DNA of 64,000 nt from Enoplolaimus lenunculus (lineage: Eukaryota; Nematoda; Enoplea; Enoplida; Thoracostomopsidae), in NCBI GenBank assembly GCA_030248215.1, contig JASANG010002602.1, forward strand, positions 1-64,000, read 5' to 3'. A program made the position numbers and the translations under genes. Below are positions 21,607 to 34,897 of the stretch, in pieces; the stretch's first letter is position 1; each line of letters starts with the position of its first letter. Below the pieces are notes generated by a model. It saw only the letters and a program-made list of their open reading frames with translations. It searched no databases and was not told the DNA's origin.

Positions 21607-21790
21607 AATTTTAAAATTTAAAATCTTTAAATTTAGCGCGCCTGTAAATACACGAATATCATGGTTGCGGTATACTTTTATGTGCCTGGACAACACCGGT
21701 GTCATAGGACGGTTTATTGATAGGCGAGCGCTTAATCTGACATCCATAGCTCTCGGAGTTGGCTTGTTTCAAACCTGTTATCTATTATAT

Positions 21791-21861
21791 ATCTAAAGCC
21801 TAAGCTTACTCTATCGCAGTCCCGAAGACAAACGTTCCGCTCCTAATCTTTACATGCGCCA
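21791..21861 (-). mobile_element. R1 half copy
   Basis: Only the inner AAGCTTACTCTATCGCAG and terminus CCTAATCTTTACATGCGCC remain. Confidence 0.7.
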
Positions 21862-21909
21862 TACATTGGTTTTAAACTCAAAAACGTAACAAACATTTCA
21901 TTTTCGGAA

Positions 21910-22261
21910 GGTACTCTCTAAAAACTTAAGCTTAAATTATAGCTTAACTAAACTTGAATATCAGTTAAGTAAAACTTAAATGGCTGGACGGATTAACTAA
22001 ACTAGAATTTTAAGTTTTACTTAAACTAACGTGTTTTTAAGTTTAACACGAAATTAAGTGAACTTATTTTTAGATTAAGTAACAAGTGCAGCAGTGCATT
22101 TAAGAGTTCATTAAGTTTAGCTTAAACTGAAAATAAGTAACATTTTAAATGAGTTTAACGTAAATTTACAAGTTAGTTTAGTTAATCTAGGAAGTTAGTT
22201 AAGTACTGGCGAATTAGCTTAAGCTTAAATCAAGTTAGTTTAAGCTTTTAGAGAGTATACC
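21910..22261. mobile_element. Unclassified inverted-repeat element rich in AACTTAAG
   Basis: Ends GGTACTCTCTAAAAACTTAA and TTTTAGAGAGTATACC. The interior alternates TTAAGTTTA and TAAACTTAA, so much of it can fold back. Confidence 0.7.
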
Positions 22262-22357
22262 CCCTAACTAAACAACGAGCTGCACAAATTTCCAACCTTT
22301 ATCATCTTACAGGTTACAACGAACCTATTAATAATAGGCGTTTTTACTCCTTTTTTC

Positions 22358-22538
22358 GGCCCATGTAAACATCCTGGGCGGAATGTCCTTCTGCGGGATT
22401 GCAATAGAGTAAGCTTAAGCTTTAGACCAACTTTATCCTTAGGCTTACGTTTAAACGCATTCCTACACTTAAGTTTAGGCTCAAGCATAGGCTAGGAATA
22501 TGTCTATGCTACTGTTACGCCCCGGTTCAATACATTGG
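22358..22538 (+). mobile_element. R1 MITE
   Basis: Ends GGCCCATGTAAACATCCTGG and CCGGTTCAATACATTGGAC. Confidence 0.75.
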
Positions 22539-23642
22539 ACACATGTTTCAATGGAAACTATCTTTCAACATCCCGGTTGGTTGCCACTGATGGATACCTA
22601 TCACTAACTGATGATGTGTAAAGAATACAAGCCTTGAAGCTTGCAAAAAAACGTTTCCTAATATCTTTTTCGGTGCAGTGCAATGCAAACAAACCAAGTG
22701 TAAAAACTATTCGATGCAAAAACAACACTGTACGCAGCAACAGTCTGTACGCAACGCACATATACCAACGTTTGTCAGCTAATATACACGCGCAGTTTAC
22801 CTCAACAATATGCTTAATAAGCATTGCCCCCACCTCAAAAAGCCAGAAGCGCCTCTTGGCCAAAAGACACTCGCAGAAACCATCGCAAATTGTTAATAAA
22901 TGGTTCGGGTGGGGGGGGGGGGTAAAGTTTCACGATTTTGTACAAAACACAATTTCAACGCAGAAATACATCTCATTTATGAGGATGAATCAAAAAATGG
23001 GGGCATACAGAGATCGTTTTGTCCCTGGTCGAAAATTCATTAATAGATGCCAAAATGTAGGTCTGCTGGAACAGTGTTTCTAACCATCCGAAATGAAATG
23101 CTGGGTTACGTGTCTGCTTATTTACTGAGGTTTACCACAACCATTACATAGCTAATAGTGTTAAGCTGACTATACACTGAGGGGTGAAGCTGTATTTATG
23201 AGAATGGCCAGTTGTGGTTTTGGGGAACTTTAATTGACCGCTTGCGGTGGTCAGCAGAGTTATGCAGTACGTACGCACGACATCAAATTCCACTGTTTGG
23301 CGAATGCGCAAATACGGGGTGAAAGACGAAGATGCGGTGCTGAAACAGTTTACAAATCAGTGACCACGGGGTACTCGGATGATATATAGCCCCTGAGGTT
23401 TGATGAGTATTAATAGAAATAGATACTTTTGCTTGCTATATTGACAGCTTTCTAGAGGGTCAGAATTTTTTTCTTGCTCGCGCTGTCGAATACACATTGT
23501 TACTTGAAGTCATACTCTGGTGCAATGAAATTTTGGGTACGCTCCAGAGCGGCGGTGTAAAGATATACGAGCCGTTGACAAATATGAGTGACCGAGGTGT
23601 TCCGTACTAGTTCCGGCGGTCCACAAATATAATTTAGCACGC
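22539..23642. other. Spacer, no supported gene
   Basis: Open frames of 100-150 codons overlap on both strands near 22558-23083 without motifs. A poly-G run lies at 22911-22922. Nothing else recognised. Confidence 0.4.
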
Positions 23643-23840
23643 GCCCAATGTAAAGAACAGAGGCGGAACAGTATTATGCCGGCATATTCCTACGTCTAAG
23701 CCTAAGCCCAAGCGTAAGAATGAGCGTATTCCTACGCCTATGCTTAAGCCTAAGACTAAGCCAAACAAAAATAGTCGAAAGCTTAAGCTTACTCTTTTCT
23801 AGTTCCATAGAAAACGTTCCCTCTGATCTTTACATGGGCC
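23643..23840 (-). mobile_element. R1 MITE
   Basis: Ends GCCCAATGTAAAGAACAGAG and CTGATCTTTACATGGGCC. Confidence 0.8.
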
Positions 23841-24560
23841 AGACACACAGACAAACGACAATAGATTTCTGGACCGAAACTACGGGCAGGGGAAGACATG
23901 TTTACCCATACTGGCGGTAAAATTTATCGACAAAAGAATTCTTTGACGGGAACATTTTCTTGCTCACTCTGGTAACAGCGGCTCCTGGTTCCGGGTCAGG
24001 GTGATTTACTGAACCACAAAGAATGTTTAGTTATATCACCAGGAGTCAATAATGTCTCCATGTTAATTACAAAACAAGAGTATTAGGGACGATATACAAT
24101 GTATTTTAATAGCATAGGTGACATTTACGCTCATAATAATATTTCTGATATTTAAGAAAAAATTTCTTACATTTAAGAAATATAAATTAGCAAGGTGCGC
24201 TAGAAAAGTATTTCTATTATAACAGAAAAGATTTCAGAAAAGTTTTGAAAAAAGTTTGAAAATAAACGTTTCCCAATTATTTTTAGAAAAATTGTCGTAA
24301 ATATCAAGAAAACTTTTCAGATATGCCACAGAAAATACTTTTCTGCATAAATTCAAAAATACTTTTTTGTGTATACTATGCGATTAAAATAGGTATTGGA
24401 AATGATACAAGTTAAAGACTCAGAAACAGTATTTTGGTAAACGAGTCCCCTGTCAGTCTATGGATAAGATGTTGGTCGGTAGTGGCAACTGAGTACAAAC
24501 TAAAATCTCTTGACACATCAATATGATAATTTGCTATTTGTCCTGGCTGTAGTTTTGTAC
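23841..24560. other. Spacer, no supported gene
   Basis: AT-rich with A/T-run inverted pairs (GAAAAATTTCTTAC and TTTTCTGCAT) near 24150-24370 that resemble a sequence at 13470-13610; possibly an older unnamed repeat. Confidence 0.4.
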
Positions 24561-24656
24561 CCTCAAGCCTAAGCAAAAAAAGTTAGTCTAAAGCTTAAAT
24601 TGACTCTATTACAGCCCCGCCGGAAAGCGATCCGGCCCTATTCTATACATGGGCCG
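24561..24656 (-). mobile_element. R1 half copy
   Basis: CTCAAGCCTAAGC followed by the outer end CCTATTCTATACATGGGCC. Confidence 0.7.
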
Positions 24657-25277
24657 CTCAATGTATTAACCTTTCAATATCTTAATTTGAAATCCCCTCA
24701 GCACAGAGTGGGGTCTCAAGACAGGGTAAAAAATTTAAAAAGTATTTCTGAATTTATTCAAAAATGCGTTATCTGCGAGAAAACTGCAACGTTTTTCTTT
24801 TAAATTTAAAACAAAAAGAAAGTGTACCGGAACAACCGCTATCATATTATTGAGCTTACAAAACAGTAGTCGTCGGCTTTAGTCTTGCTTACAGAGGAAA
24901 ACGGTCAGATTCTGAGTTGCTGAGCATAGTATTCGCCGCCTTAGGACAATTTTCAAAGTCAGGTATATCTCAAAAACAGCATCGTAAAATTATGTTTTGA
25001 CATAAGCAGATTATTGATATTTTGCAAAAATTCAGCATGATTTTTATTACCTAATTTTTGGTTTACCTCCGGCTCCAACTAAATTTTTTACTTTGGGCTC
25101 TGATGCTGTCTCCGGTATTTTTCACTTCCGGTTGCACCCTGAAAAATTGGTATCGAAAAAATAATGTCCTTACAAACATAACGCTAATATGATCAATATC
25201 AGGTATATCTATTTTTTACAGCAACATACACTATAGTTTAGGATTTTAACGTATCTTTTCAGCTATATAGGAAATGT
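24657..25277. other. Spacer, no supported gene
   Basis: AT-rich; nothing recognised. Confidence 0.4.
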
Positions 25278-25424
25278 TGCCAATGTACAGAACACGGACG
25301 CTTTTTTAAGCCTAAGCCTAAGCCTATGCTTAAGCCTAAGCCAAAAAAATTAGTCTACAAGCTTAAGTGTACTCTATTGCAGTCCTGCCGAAAAACGTTT
25401 GGGTCCTGTTCTATACATGGGTCG
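25278..25424 (-). mobile_element. R1 MITE, short, 8-bp duplication
   Basis: Ends GCCAATGTACAGAACACGGA and CTGTTCTATACATGGGTC; GAAATGTT occurs on both sides. Confidence 0.85.
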
Positions 25425-25597
25425 GAAATGTTTTATTAATATTTAACCGTTCTTTGATTTTCTTGTGTTTTTAATTATATACCAATAATTTCATGGGTGT
25501 CGGTCAAAAAGCTGTACGCTACCCGCGTATATCCGCGGGCAACATGGGTACGGGTAACAAAAGTTTGACGCGGATATACCCGCGAGTAAAGAATTTC

Positions 25598-25752
25598 GGC
25601 CCATGTAAAGATCAGGGGCGGATCGTTTTTCTGTGAGACTAGCAAATAGTAAGCTTAAGTTGTGGACTAATTTTATGCTTGGCTTAGGCTTATGCTTACG
25701 AATATGCTTATAATACTGTTCAGTCGTTCAGTCCCTGTTATTTACGTTGGCC
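25598..25752 (+). mobile_element. R1 MITE
   Basis: Ends GGCCCATGTAAAGATCAGGG and CTGTTATTTACGTTGGCC; flanks AGAATTTC and AGAATTTT. Confidence 0.85.
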
Positions 25753-28130
25753 AGAATTTTAAAGCTTGGGTAAAAATTTGTGACCCTTTACTTGCCTAAA
25801 ATTTTCATAAAAAACGGTGAACATCGGTTTAAAGTACATAGCCAGTACGCATAGGGTTAGGTTTAGGCTTAGGCTCATCTTTATGCTTAGGCTTAACCTT
25901 AAAAATTTTCTAAGGGGAAAATTGAAATGTTTTATATCAAATAAATTTGTGCGGGTAAAACTTGTAGTTTTTATAAAAATTTCTGAGAGGGAAAATTGTA
26001 AGGTAGGGAACTTTGTCAGAAAAATATGACGGGGGCGTATGCCCCCCTCCCAGCCTCTGAATCTGCTCGTGCTAATCTGCAACGATTTTATCAATTTCGT
26101 GTTCGAATCCCTTGTCTAGAAATTCACACGTTGCGGTTCAAGTTTAACTCAATTTAAAGTAAACAATGTCGTTAAATCTCTGTTAATTTCAAAACGCAAA
26201 ATAGATATTTTCTAATTTAAAATGCAAATTTTAACCTTTAAATAGTGTTACTGTTCCCTAGTAAAATTTCCTAATCGAACTGTAACACGACAATAACAGC
26301 GTCTGGGTGGCGCCTTGGTTCACCCACCCCCGGTCATTTTTGGTCCAAGAACAAGACCTACCTAATTCATTTTTAGCAGGATAAAGAGTCAAGCTTACTC
26401 CTCGCAGGATCAAGTTTCAAAAAAGTCCACTGTTTAAGCTCAGATTTGGGTCGAAAAAGTTAAAGTTTAGGTATGGATTTCGACTTTGGATCCCCATTCA
26501 AGTTTTAGCTTTTGTCAGTTGAAAATTTGAAGTAAATGCAATAGAAGTTTCAAATCTTTAGCGTTTTATTTCAACTGAGTTGCCGGATGATGAATTAAAA
26601 TGTTTTATACGTTTGTCTGTGTTACCTGTTGTACTTTATTTAATTGGTTGACGATGTCTTTGTGCTTTGAATCAGAGTGTGAAAACGTCAGCCCAGCGAG
26701 AATATTGTCAGATTTGGAGGTAATCGTCTGTAGCCTCTGACAAGTAGGGGTGTGATTGTAAGCAAGGGTGTGATGGTATACGTAGTGTAGCATGCATATG
26801 TGTTTGTGGGCGTAATGTTAAGACACATGCGTGCAAGTACACATTTAATAATAGAAGAAAATTATAGTATCGGCCGCGTGGTGTAATGGGAGCGCGCTTA
26901 ACTTGCGGCCGAGAAGTACGAGATTCTAGTCCCGGCGTGGTTCTGTTGGAGAAATCCAGACAGAAAACAAAGTATATTCGCAATACTTCACGGAAAGAGG
27001 TCATCCCGACCGTGCAGTTCTGACATTTGAAGCAATTTCTCAGTCAAAGTTCGTTGGAACTGGCTGCTACTCAGGGTGTAAACGCAATAGTATTTATAAA
27101 CTTAGCAAAAACTATAAACGGTTATATATTTATTATGTATAAACGTTTTGAAAAAATAGTCAAATATGCACCCGGCTAAAGTTTAATTTAAAATAGAAAA
27201 GATAGCAAGTTTACCGAAAATTCAAAATATTGTAGAAGAAATTTGTTATTTATTATTATTTCAAATTGGAAAAATTGCAGGATATTGGCACTGACAAACA
27301 CAGCGATTTTTTCCGTTATTTGCTACTAAGCCGAAAAAAGTAACAGATTTCCCGTTGTTTCTATAACGATTACAGACACCGATTTTTACCGCAAACGAAT
27401 ATCCGGTTGCAACCCTGCAATATGCATTACACATTAAGTTTTTAAGCCTACAAGAACGTCTCGACGAAAGTTTTTCAAAGAACGTAACCGCTTCCTTTCC
27501 AAAATGTTAGCAACGCGAATCCCGAATATACGCAACTTTTTTTTGTAGAATTTTTGCATTTTTCTGCAACCTAAAGGTTATTCGTCGCTCAATTCATACC
27601 AGACAACGAAAAAGCGTACGCTCACAATCAAATTAAAACATAACAAATGTAGACTGCAAAATTTCGCTAAAATTTTAGTCTAAATTAAATATGTCATTCA
27701 GTATCAATTTCACAAAAATATATACATATACATGTTACATAGACATATATATAAGAACACATACATAACTTCATTATGGGTTAAAACAAAGGAAGTCACA
27801 AAACGCTTGATAGGAAAAAAGACTTACACGTTTCAGAATTAATAACCTGCTCGAACTCGAACGGTCATAACAACTGTTCCTGGTTGAACCCGAAAAAAAT
27901 TTTAGTCGCCATTTATTCCGTTTCGAAATGGAATTTTACCTTCGCAGATGTTATGTATATATATGTATGTATAATACATAGATTTAACAATAAACTAAGA
28001 CGTAGCCAGGATATGCGGATGTGAATTCACGTTCTATAAAAATTCTAAGAACAATAAAACTTAGGGCCGAAATTATGAAGGAAGGGTTTCATATAAGCCC
28101 CCTGGCTGCGGTTTTGATAACATATACACG
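25753..28130. other. Intergenic, no supported gene
   Basis: AT-rich. Holds a few stray hexamers (25855-25905) and the tRNA-like sequence listed separately. Confidence 0.4.
26872..26944 (+). repeat. tRNA-like sequence, probable SINE head
   Basis: TGGTGTAATGGGAGCGCGC fits a Pol III A box and GAGATTCTAGTCCCGG a B box about 40 bp later. The outer seven bases GGCCGCG can pair with CGTGGTT, but the anticodon stem does not form, so this is not a working tRNA. Confidence 0.4.
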
Positions 28131-28302
28131 CAGGCCCGTACCCAGTTCCCTTTCCTAGTGGCGAGGGGGAGCTAAAAAATTATCAGGAGGGAAGACATTA
28201 CAGGGTTTTTAATGAGTTATAAGCAAGGTTGAAAATTTTCTAGGGGCGCCAAAATCTTTTCAGATGGGGCTGAGCCCCCCGCCCCTCCTTGGTTACGGTA
28301 CC
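28131..28302. mobile_element. R7 element
   Basis: Starts CAGGCCCGTACCCAG, ends CCTTGGTTACGGTACCG; flanks TATACACG and TATACACA. Confidence 0.8.
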
Positions 28303-29617
28303 GTATACACATATATACATCTAAAGTGCAGTGCAAAAACATTGCATATACGGTGTTGTGCTCGCAATTGCAGCAATTAATTCGAATTGTTTCTGCATGA
28401 AACATTTGTTTGCAAACTGCAATTATAACAATCGAAGGAAAGACTAACGCAAAACGTTTCACCACTGGACTCGGTACAGGATACTAAAAATTCCAATTGT
28501 GGACAAATATTGAAAAATTTAATATTTAGTTGAAATTTAAACAATTCAAAAATTAATATTGGCAGTGAACAGTGTCTTGTAAAAATAGTCATCCCGGTTC
28601 CGGCGGAACCGATACCGATTTTACACTGCAGCCTGTGTCTGCGTGCAATTTCGTTATTGTCCGTTTGCTGTAGCAAACAACATTTGGCGTTGTGAAAACT
28701 TAAGTAATTGCAAGTTTAGTTCATACAAAATTTTGCACCTTTACATATGTTGTGCAATCTATATATATACAGTTAATGTCTAAATTAAATTTTGCTAGAC
28801 GCATATAATGTAAGCCTAAGCGTAAGCATAAGACTAAAATTTAATTGAAGCCTGCTAAAGGGCAAAAGTTAGTCTAAACCCGAGCGCTGTTTGATTTCTC
28901 GCAGGGAGTGGGACGTCCTTTGACTTAGGTCCGTATGTTGGACGATTTTGTATTGCCCGGATAACAAATTAATAGTGTTCACCATAGCTTAAAACGTTCA
29001 CGGTTAAAATGATTTTGAAGCTGTTAAACCAGTGCAGGGCTGGCTCAGCTACCACCCCTTTACCCCACATTTGGGGGCCCCACATCAAAGAGGACCGCCA
29101 ACCATAACAATTTTTAAACACAGAATTTGAAAAATATTTTGATCGTTGCAACGGGTTCTTGCCCCAGAAATTTTGGGGGGCCTCATTGTAACCTGCTCAG
29201 TTGTAGTTGCTCAATTTCAACTCAATTCTTTATTGGTCGATAATGTGTGCATATATAGGTACAGAAGAATATGAGATAAAATAGCACGGAATATTACAAC
29301 CAGTAAAAATAGTTAGAAAGAGACAAGCCTACTTGTATCTAACCTAATTATGGATTTTATACTGTAAAAATCTGGTAAGATCAGCTCTGTCCAGTTCTTT
29401 TTGAAATTTTGAGGAGCCAAAGACTAAACCTAAGCCTAAACGTAAGGATAAGCCTAGACCTTACATAGGCCGTGGACCAAAGGTTTGACATCATCAGGAG
29501 AAAAGTTAATTTATCTCGTTTATTGATACGATGAAAAAATTGAAATTTACTGAAAACATTTTGCTTGGGCTCTGGTTTATGCCCACTTAGCACTTGTTTG
29601 CTTGCTCGTGGTTTTGA
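28303..29617. other. Intergenic, no supported gene
   Basis: A Cys-rich frame (minus, 28480-28377) follows a possible acceptor but has no confirmed partner. 29025-29190 has paired C/G-rich ends, GCAGGGCTGGCTCAG and its eroded mirror, and may be a diverged R7 relative. Confidence 0.4.
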
Positions 29618-29722
29618 ACCATGTAAAACGATCAATGGCGCAACGTTTTTTCGTCGGACTGCAATAGCGTAAGCTTAAGCTTTAGACTAATTTTTCGCTT
29701 AGACTCAGCCTTTATGCTTCTT
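29618..29722 (+). mobile_element. R1 half copy
   Basis: Left end ACCATGTAAAACGATCAATG and inner AAGCTTAAGCTTTAGACTA; right half missing. Confidence 0.65.
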
Positions 29723-30061
29723 ACAGCATAGATGAGACTAATGACCTGTCTACTCAGAATTTATGAAGCAGTGCCGCCTAAGGTATAACCACGGTTTTTA
29801 TGTTGGGGCATCTTTTTATGTTAAAGCAATACTGATGCCCAACCTCCGATCAGGAATGTGTGACAATTCGCCACCCGACAACTTGTCGAACGAAAGTATC
29901 CTAAGCCTAAGCCGAAGCATAATCATTGGCGACAAATTAATTGACCGGTATCTTAAGCCGGTTGCTCAAAATCCTGTAAACGTTTTTTCAAACGGGTTTC
30001 AGAAATTTTTGCAGCGCATACATCATCTTCCTTCAAAAAATTATACAACTTCCACAATTCT

Positions 30062-30229
30062 TGCGTACACCAGGTAAGTTTTGACGAGTTAATGTGATGG
30101 ACATGGAAGCTTTTTAGCGTCAATGTCCGGGATACTGAAGCTTTTTGGCTTCAGTGTGCTGGACACGGAAACGGTTTTGGATTCAGCATCCATCACATTA
30201 CCTCCTCAAATGTTACCCGGTGTACGCAT
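30062..30229. mobile_element. Unclassified inverted-repeat element
   Basis: Ends TGCGTACACCAGGTAAG and GTTACCCGGTGTACGCA; inner GTGATGGACATGGAAGC pairs with GCATCCATCAC. The interior repeats GAAGCTTTTT twice. Confidence 0.7.
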
Positions 30230-30256
30230 GACGTTAAGAAGTTGCAATAATTCTTT

Positions 30257-30446
30257 GGCCCGTGTAAAGATCAGGGCCAGATCGTTTTTCTGAATGACTG
30301 CAACAGAGTAATCTAAAGCTTTTGGCTAATATTTTCTTGGGCTCAGGCGTAGGCTTAGGAATATGTTTATTCTTACGCTTAGGCTTAAGCTTAGGCTTTG
30401 AAATATGCTTATAGAACTGTTCCGCCTCTGTTCTTTACATTGGCCA
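30257..30446 (+). mobile_element. R1 MITE with perfect 8-bp duplication
   Basis: Ends GGCCCGTGTAAAGATCAGGG and CTGTTCTTTACATTGGCC, with AATTCTTT on both sides. Confidence 0.92.
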
Positions 30447-30930
30447 ATTCTTTTAATGTTGACTGTTGGTCGAATAAGATGCGAGCCAAACGAGAGAACG
30501 CATCTTCAACCACTTATAATTTTAAGCCACTGAAATTTCAGCATATACCAACCCTGTCTCTAAAATTAAGACATTAACAGAATTTGTGCTGTAATTTCTT
30601 GCACGAGAGTTGCACACAGCGCAGTATCATAGTACACAAAATTGCAACTGCATGCAAAGTACAATTTAATATACGCGCAGTCAAGTGCGCACACCGCGTT
30701 GTGTTGTCAGTTTTGCTGTTCGCTTGATATGTTAGAAAACGTAATATCCGTGAAATTTACCTGTATCACAGCAAATGAGATTCTGTTAATATCATGTAAG
30801 TGTTAGTTTTGTACAAGGATCAGGATAGCATGAACGAAGTCATCGGACTGTTACGTTAATATCGTCGCGTCCAAGATTTTATTCTGGAACTTATAGCCTG
30901 CCATATAACGGTGTTTGGTTCGACCCGAGT
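30447..30930. other. Spacer, no supported gene
   Basis: Nothing recognised. Confidence 0.4.
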
Positions 30931-31099
30931 CCGGCCCCGTAGCCATGATGATGGTGCCAGGGATCTCAGTCGTTCCCCGATTGGAAAAATTTTGGCCTCC
31001 GAAAATTTTCAACCTTGCTAGTAGTAAGTCAACGAAAAGCGGTGTATGTCTCTATTGAAAAACTAGCCCTAGCAAGCTGTAAGCTGGCTACTGGTCTGG
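30931..31099. mobile_element. R7 element, diverged
   Basis: CCGGCCCCGTAGCC at the left, CTGTAAGCTGGCTAC at the right. Confidence 0.6.
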
Positions 31100-31725
31100 C
31101 TAAGCCCTCTTAAGATATCAAGCCTCTTACCTAACATATCACACGAAATGGTTTCTGTATGCCATGTAAGTGTAGTGGGGTGTAGTAAAACTCAGGTATA
31201 TGGAAGTAAATTATTTTTTAAGTCGTTGCTTGAGTTTCATTTTGGAGAATAAAAAGAGAAAAGATTTGGCTCATGTAACGGCCCTTATTAAGAGTTCCAC
31301 TGGGTATTCAGCGATAATTTTACTGTGATCACTAGCAGCAGACGATTTCAAGTAATCGAACGAATCGACGGCATTGGGTTGAAATTTTCGCAGTGGGAAT
31401 GGAATGGGTATGACCATGCGCATCCGATGTGAATTTTGAAGTCATGGCTCGCAACGGTAGCTTTCATTCGGAGGAACCGGTAAATGTCAAAGCGAAGCGG
31501 TGGCGATGTGTTAAAAGTTGTCACTTGATTATTTGAACGAGCACGCTCGTAGCTAACTCGCCTTGTTATAGGGGAGGCTAAAAATTTGTCATGCTGGGTA
31601 TATGCCGGCTACGCCGTAGTACACAGCAGGCATTGCAAGTACATCCGGTATATCCGGCTGCCGTACTACAACCAGTCGTAGTGGGACTAGATGTATTGAG
31701 CGATGCTCGAACACACGTAAGCAGT
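31100..31725. other. Spacer, no supported gene
   Basis: Includes GC-richer stretch 31590-31700 with CCGGCTACGCCGTAGTA and GGCTGCCGTACTACAACCAG in inverted relation; otherwise nothing. Confidence 0.35.
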
Positions 31726-32090
31726 TAAGCTAATATGCAAACTAGTTATTAGCTAACTATTGATTTATTGGTTTTGGAGACTTGTAAACAGTTTATTCAG
31801 ATTCCTCGCACTCAAAAACCCTAACGTAACCCTAATAATTTGAGAAATAATTTAAAAAGCCATTATTTAGGTTTATCAATTATGAAAATATGCAAATTAC
31901 CTCGCACAATAGTATTCAGCTGTCATGATTTTTGTAAACAATTTATTCAGATTCCTCACACTCAAAAACCCTAAAGTAACCCTAATAATTTGAGAAATAA
32001 TGTAAAGAGCCATTATTTAGGCTTATCAATTAAGCCAATATGCAAGTTAGCTCGCTCAATAATATTCAGCTGTCCTGATTTTGTTTTTCA
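31726..32090. repeat. R8 doublet repeat
   Basis: Two direct copies of about 140 bp sharing TTTATTCAGATTCCTC, CTCAAAAACCCTAA and TAATTTGAGAAATAAT. Related to 62268-62600. Confidence 0.8.
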
Positions 32091-32372
32091 TTTAAATTTA
32101 CAATACAATTATATTGCAATAAAACTGTATGCCAATTTGTTATGGGTCTCATAGTGGTTTTCGATTTTAACAACGTATATACCGTTTTTGACAACATTTC
32201 TTTCAGGTATCAACAGCTGAATGAAGCTAGATAATAGTGGTCCTAATCAAAACAGGAAATTGAAAAAATAATTGGCCGGTTAGGCCAGTTGTTAACGGCA
32301 GACCGGAACGGAACGGTCGCACTTTTTTGATCCGGGTGCGACTCTGATCTTTAACTCGAATGTAACAGAGAA

Positions 32373-32510
32373 CCAGACCCCTAGCTAGATCACCTTGCTA
32401 CGGGGGCTAAAAACTTTCAGGAGGGGCATTTACAGGTTTTCAATGACTTACAAGCATGGTTGAAAATCTTCTAGGGGGCCAAGATTTTTCCAGGGGGGTT
32501 GAGGCCCCAG
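32373..32510. mobile_element. R7 element
   Basis: CAGACCCCTAGCTAGATCAC at the left; the right end stops at GAGGCCCCAG. Confidence 0.6.
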
Positions 32511-33665
32511 TTATTAGACTGGCCAGCACACCTTCTGCAGAGAAGTTAGGAGGTCCATTATTGTTTTGATTTAGCGTACTTCAAATCACCAAGCTACACC
32601 AGAACCATCGTGTAGGTCAAAATATGTTCAATTGAATTGAGTATATTTTGATCAGAGCTCGAAGCCCTTTTCCCAGGATTCGAACCCTGTATTCCACTCA
32701 TGGCTCACATCGTTGCATTTCTCAATGTTACAAAATATTAACTGTGTCGATTTGCAAAACAATTTCGCGTCGTTTCGTTACCACATTGACACACAGGACA
32801 GTCTTTTATTGACATGTTTAAAATTTTAATCTGTCTCTATTTTCTAAAAATATTTTCAAACTCTCTCTCTCCCAATACACACCACGGCCCCCGTAAATTA
32901 CCTGGGTGAAGTTTCGTGTCTTAATTTTGTAAAGTTTCACAATACTTATTTTAAGTATAATAACTGTGTTATTTAATACAACACTGTGTGGTACAATTAT
33001 TAGTTTTTGTTTTTATTAATCCAATCTTACAATTGAAATATAATTTCAACAAAAATATTGCGCACACTTCCGGGATGCCACATGTCCGCTTATATCATTT
33101 TACAAGCGTGAGAAACATACCTTTGACCTCAATGATCCACCAAGTGGCCCTTTTAAAAATGTCTCCTTTCTCGGGTTTTTAGTCACTCTCCCGAGTGTTT
33201 ATTCACCCTGTCTTGGTTTTCGTATACGTTCCTGTGGATCAGAAATGGCATTTTGGTAAAAGAAAATAACTATTTCAAACTAAGATTAGTCTATTTTATT
33301 ATTTTAGTTTTGTGTTTGTGTGGTGGTCCGTTGATAGACTTAATCATTTTCATTATTGATTTTTGTTCCAACTATTTTTTTAATATTTGATTTGGCATTT
33401 GTTTTTAATTTAATTTATAACAGCAACAGCCGCTATAACTTGGATATTTTGTATTTGTGCATGACTAAAATACACAGAAACACTTAAAATATTGCTAACA
33501 AATGTTTATTACTTGCCGACATACAAGATTGTTTACCGGCTAGAAGAGTTCGAACAGGAAGTAAATTTTGCCGGAACCGGAACAGGAATTGAATCAGTTT
33601 GCGGAACCGGAATTTAAAAATAACAGGTTTAGGAATATGCTTGCAGTACTGTAACAACCCTGTTG
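32511..33665. other. Intergenic, no supported gene
   Basis: AT-rich. 32655-32700 holds GGATTCGAACCC, a B-box-like motif, without a matching A box. The end (33630-33660) has stray R1 3' sequence. Confidence 0.35.
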
Positions 33666-33817
33666 CAGTTCTGTAGCCAGCTCACCTTGCTAGGAGGGGC
33701 TAAAAAATTTTCAGAAGAGTCATTCAATGGTTTTTGCTGACTTTCAACCAAGGTTGAAAATTTTCTAAGGGGACCAAATTTCTTGCAGGTGGGCTGATCT
33801 CCTTGGCTACGGGGGTC
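33666..33817. mobile_element. R7 element
   Basis: CAGTTCTGTAGCCAGCTCAC and CTCCTTGGCTACGGGGG. Confidence 0.75.
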
Positions 33818-34730
33818 GTTCTGTTGTACACAGTGACCGAAACCCAAATAATGGCCAAACGCAAATCTATAGTTCAACGCAATTTTTTGTATTTATGACA
33901 AGAACAGAAAATTATTGCAATTATTTAAATATGCTTGTTTATCACTTGTATAACCGTAAAATCATGGTACATTCGGTTAAAAATTCTATTTTTTTTAAAT
34001 TCAGAGTCAAAATTTTATTCACTCAAGTATTGACCACTGATTGCAAATTCCAGAAACGTGACTTTTGACCATTCAATGTTGTTTTTAGCAAACAAATTTT
34101 TAAATTTTCAATTTACAAGCAACTTAGCTTAATTTTAGTCGTTTCGAAATAAAAACAACACACCCCTCTTGACATGTTTCCTCCCATTTCAGGGGAAGCA
34201 AAAAAATTGCTAAACAAGAAAACTGTGTACCCCCATAACAAAAGATACAGTTGAATACACGAGTCAAAGTTCCTTTAGAAGTGGTGTCCCGAGGAACTTA
34301 ATTTGGTGGCAGGGACAGATCCCAAAAAACGGCTAAAATATAGATTTTTAAGCCAGAATAGGTGAACGGTTAGCGACGGTGTAATAATGCATCGTGTTCA
34401 ACTGACCGTACTGAACTCAGATTGAGTAAGCACACCGCGTTACTGTTCCCTGTTGACGCTCTACTGCTCTCGCAGTTGCAATTTGTGACACAATTCTATT
34501 GCTAATATTTGTAATGTTTACTGCTTGTAGCAAAAGTTTCTGTGGTTGTCTGTTAAGCAATAGATTCTGATGTATGGCTGGGCTGTTGCCGAGGTAGGCA
34601 GCGAACAGTTTAGCTATTTTCGCTAGTATGCATTGTTGACTAGAAATTGGAATAAAAATTTAGTTTGTTTTAGAATTTTTTATTCTTTTGTTTCATTTTT
34701 GTTTCGTTGTCAGTGACACAGCAACGACGT
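33818..34730. other. Intergenic, no supported gene
   Basis: AT-rich; nothing recognised. Confidence 0.4.
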
Positions 34731-34897
34731 GCCAGTAGGCAGGGGAAGGCAGGATGGGCCCAGCCCGTTCCCGCTGTAAATTTTGGACCAACCAACAAAA
34801 TTTTCAACCGTGCTTGTAAGTCATTGAAAATAATTGTATGCCAATCCTAAAATATTTTTTGGAAGCTCTCAGCAAGGTGAGCTGGTTACGGGCTTGC
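34731..34897. mobile_element. R7 element
   Basis: CAGTAGGCAGGGGAAGGCAG at the left and GGTGAGCTGGTTACGGGC at the right. Confidence 0.65.

Noticed and set aside
22558-23083. Overlapping 100-150 codon frames on both strands
   Set aside because: No motif, antisense to each other and ending in a poly-G run.
28377-28480. Cys-rich minus-strand exon candidate (SGETFCVSLSFDCYNC)
   Set aside because: Short, no confirmed donor or neighbouring exon, no recognised domain.
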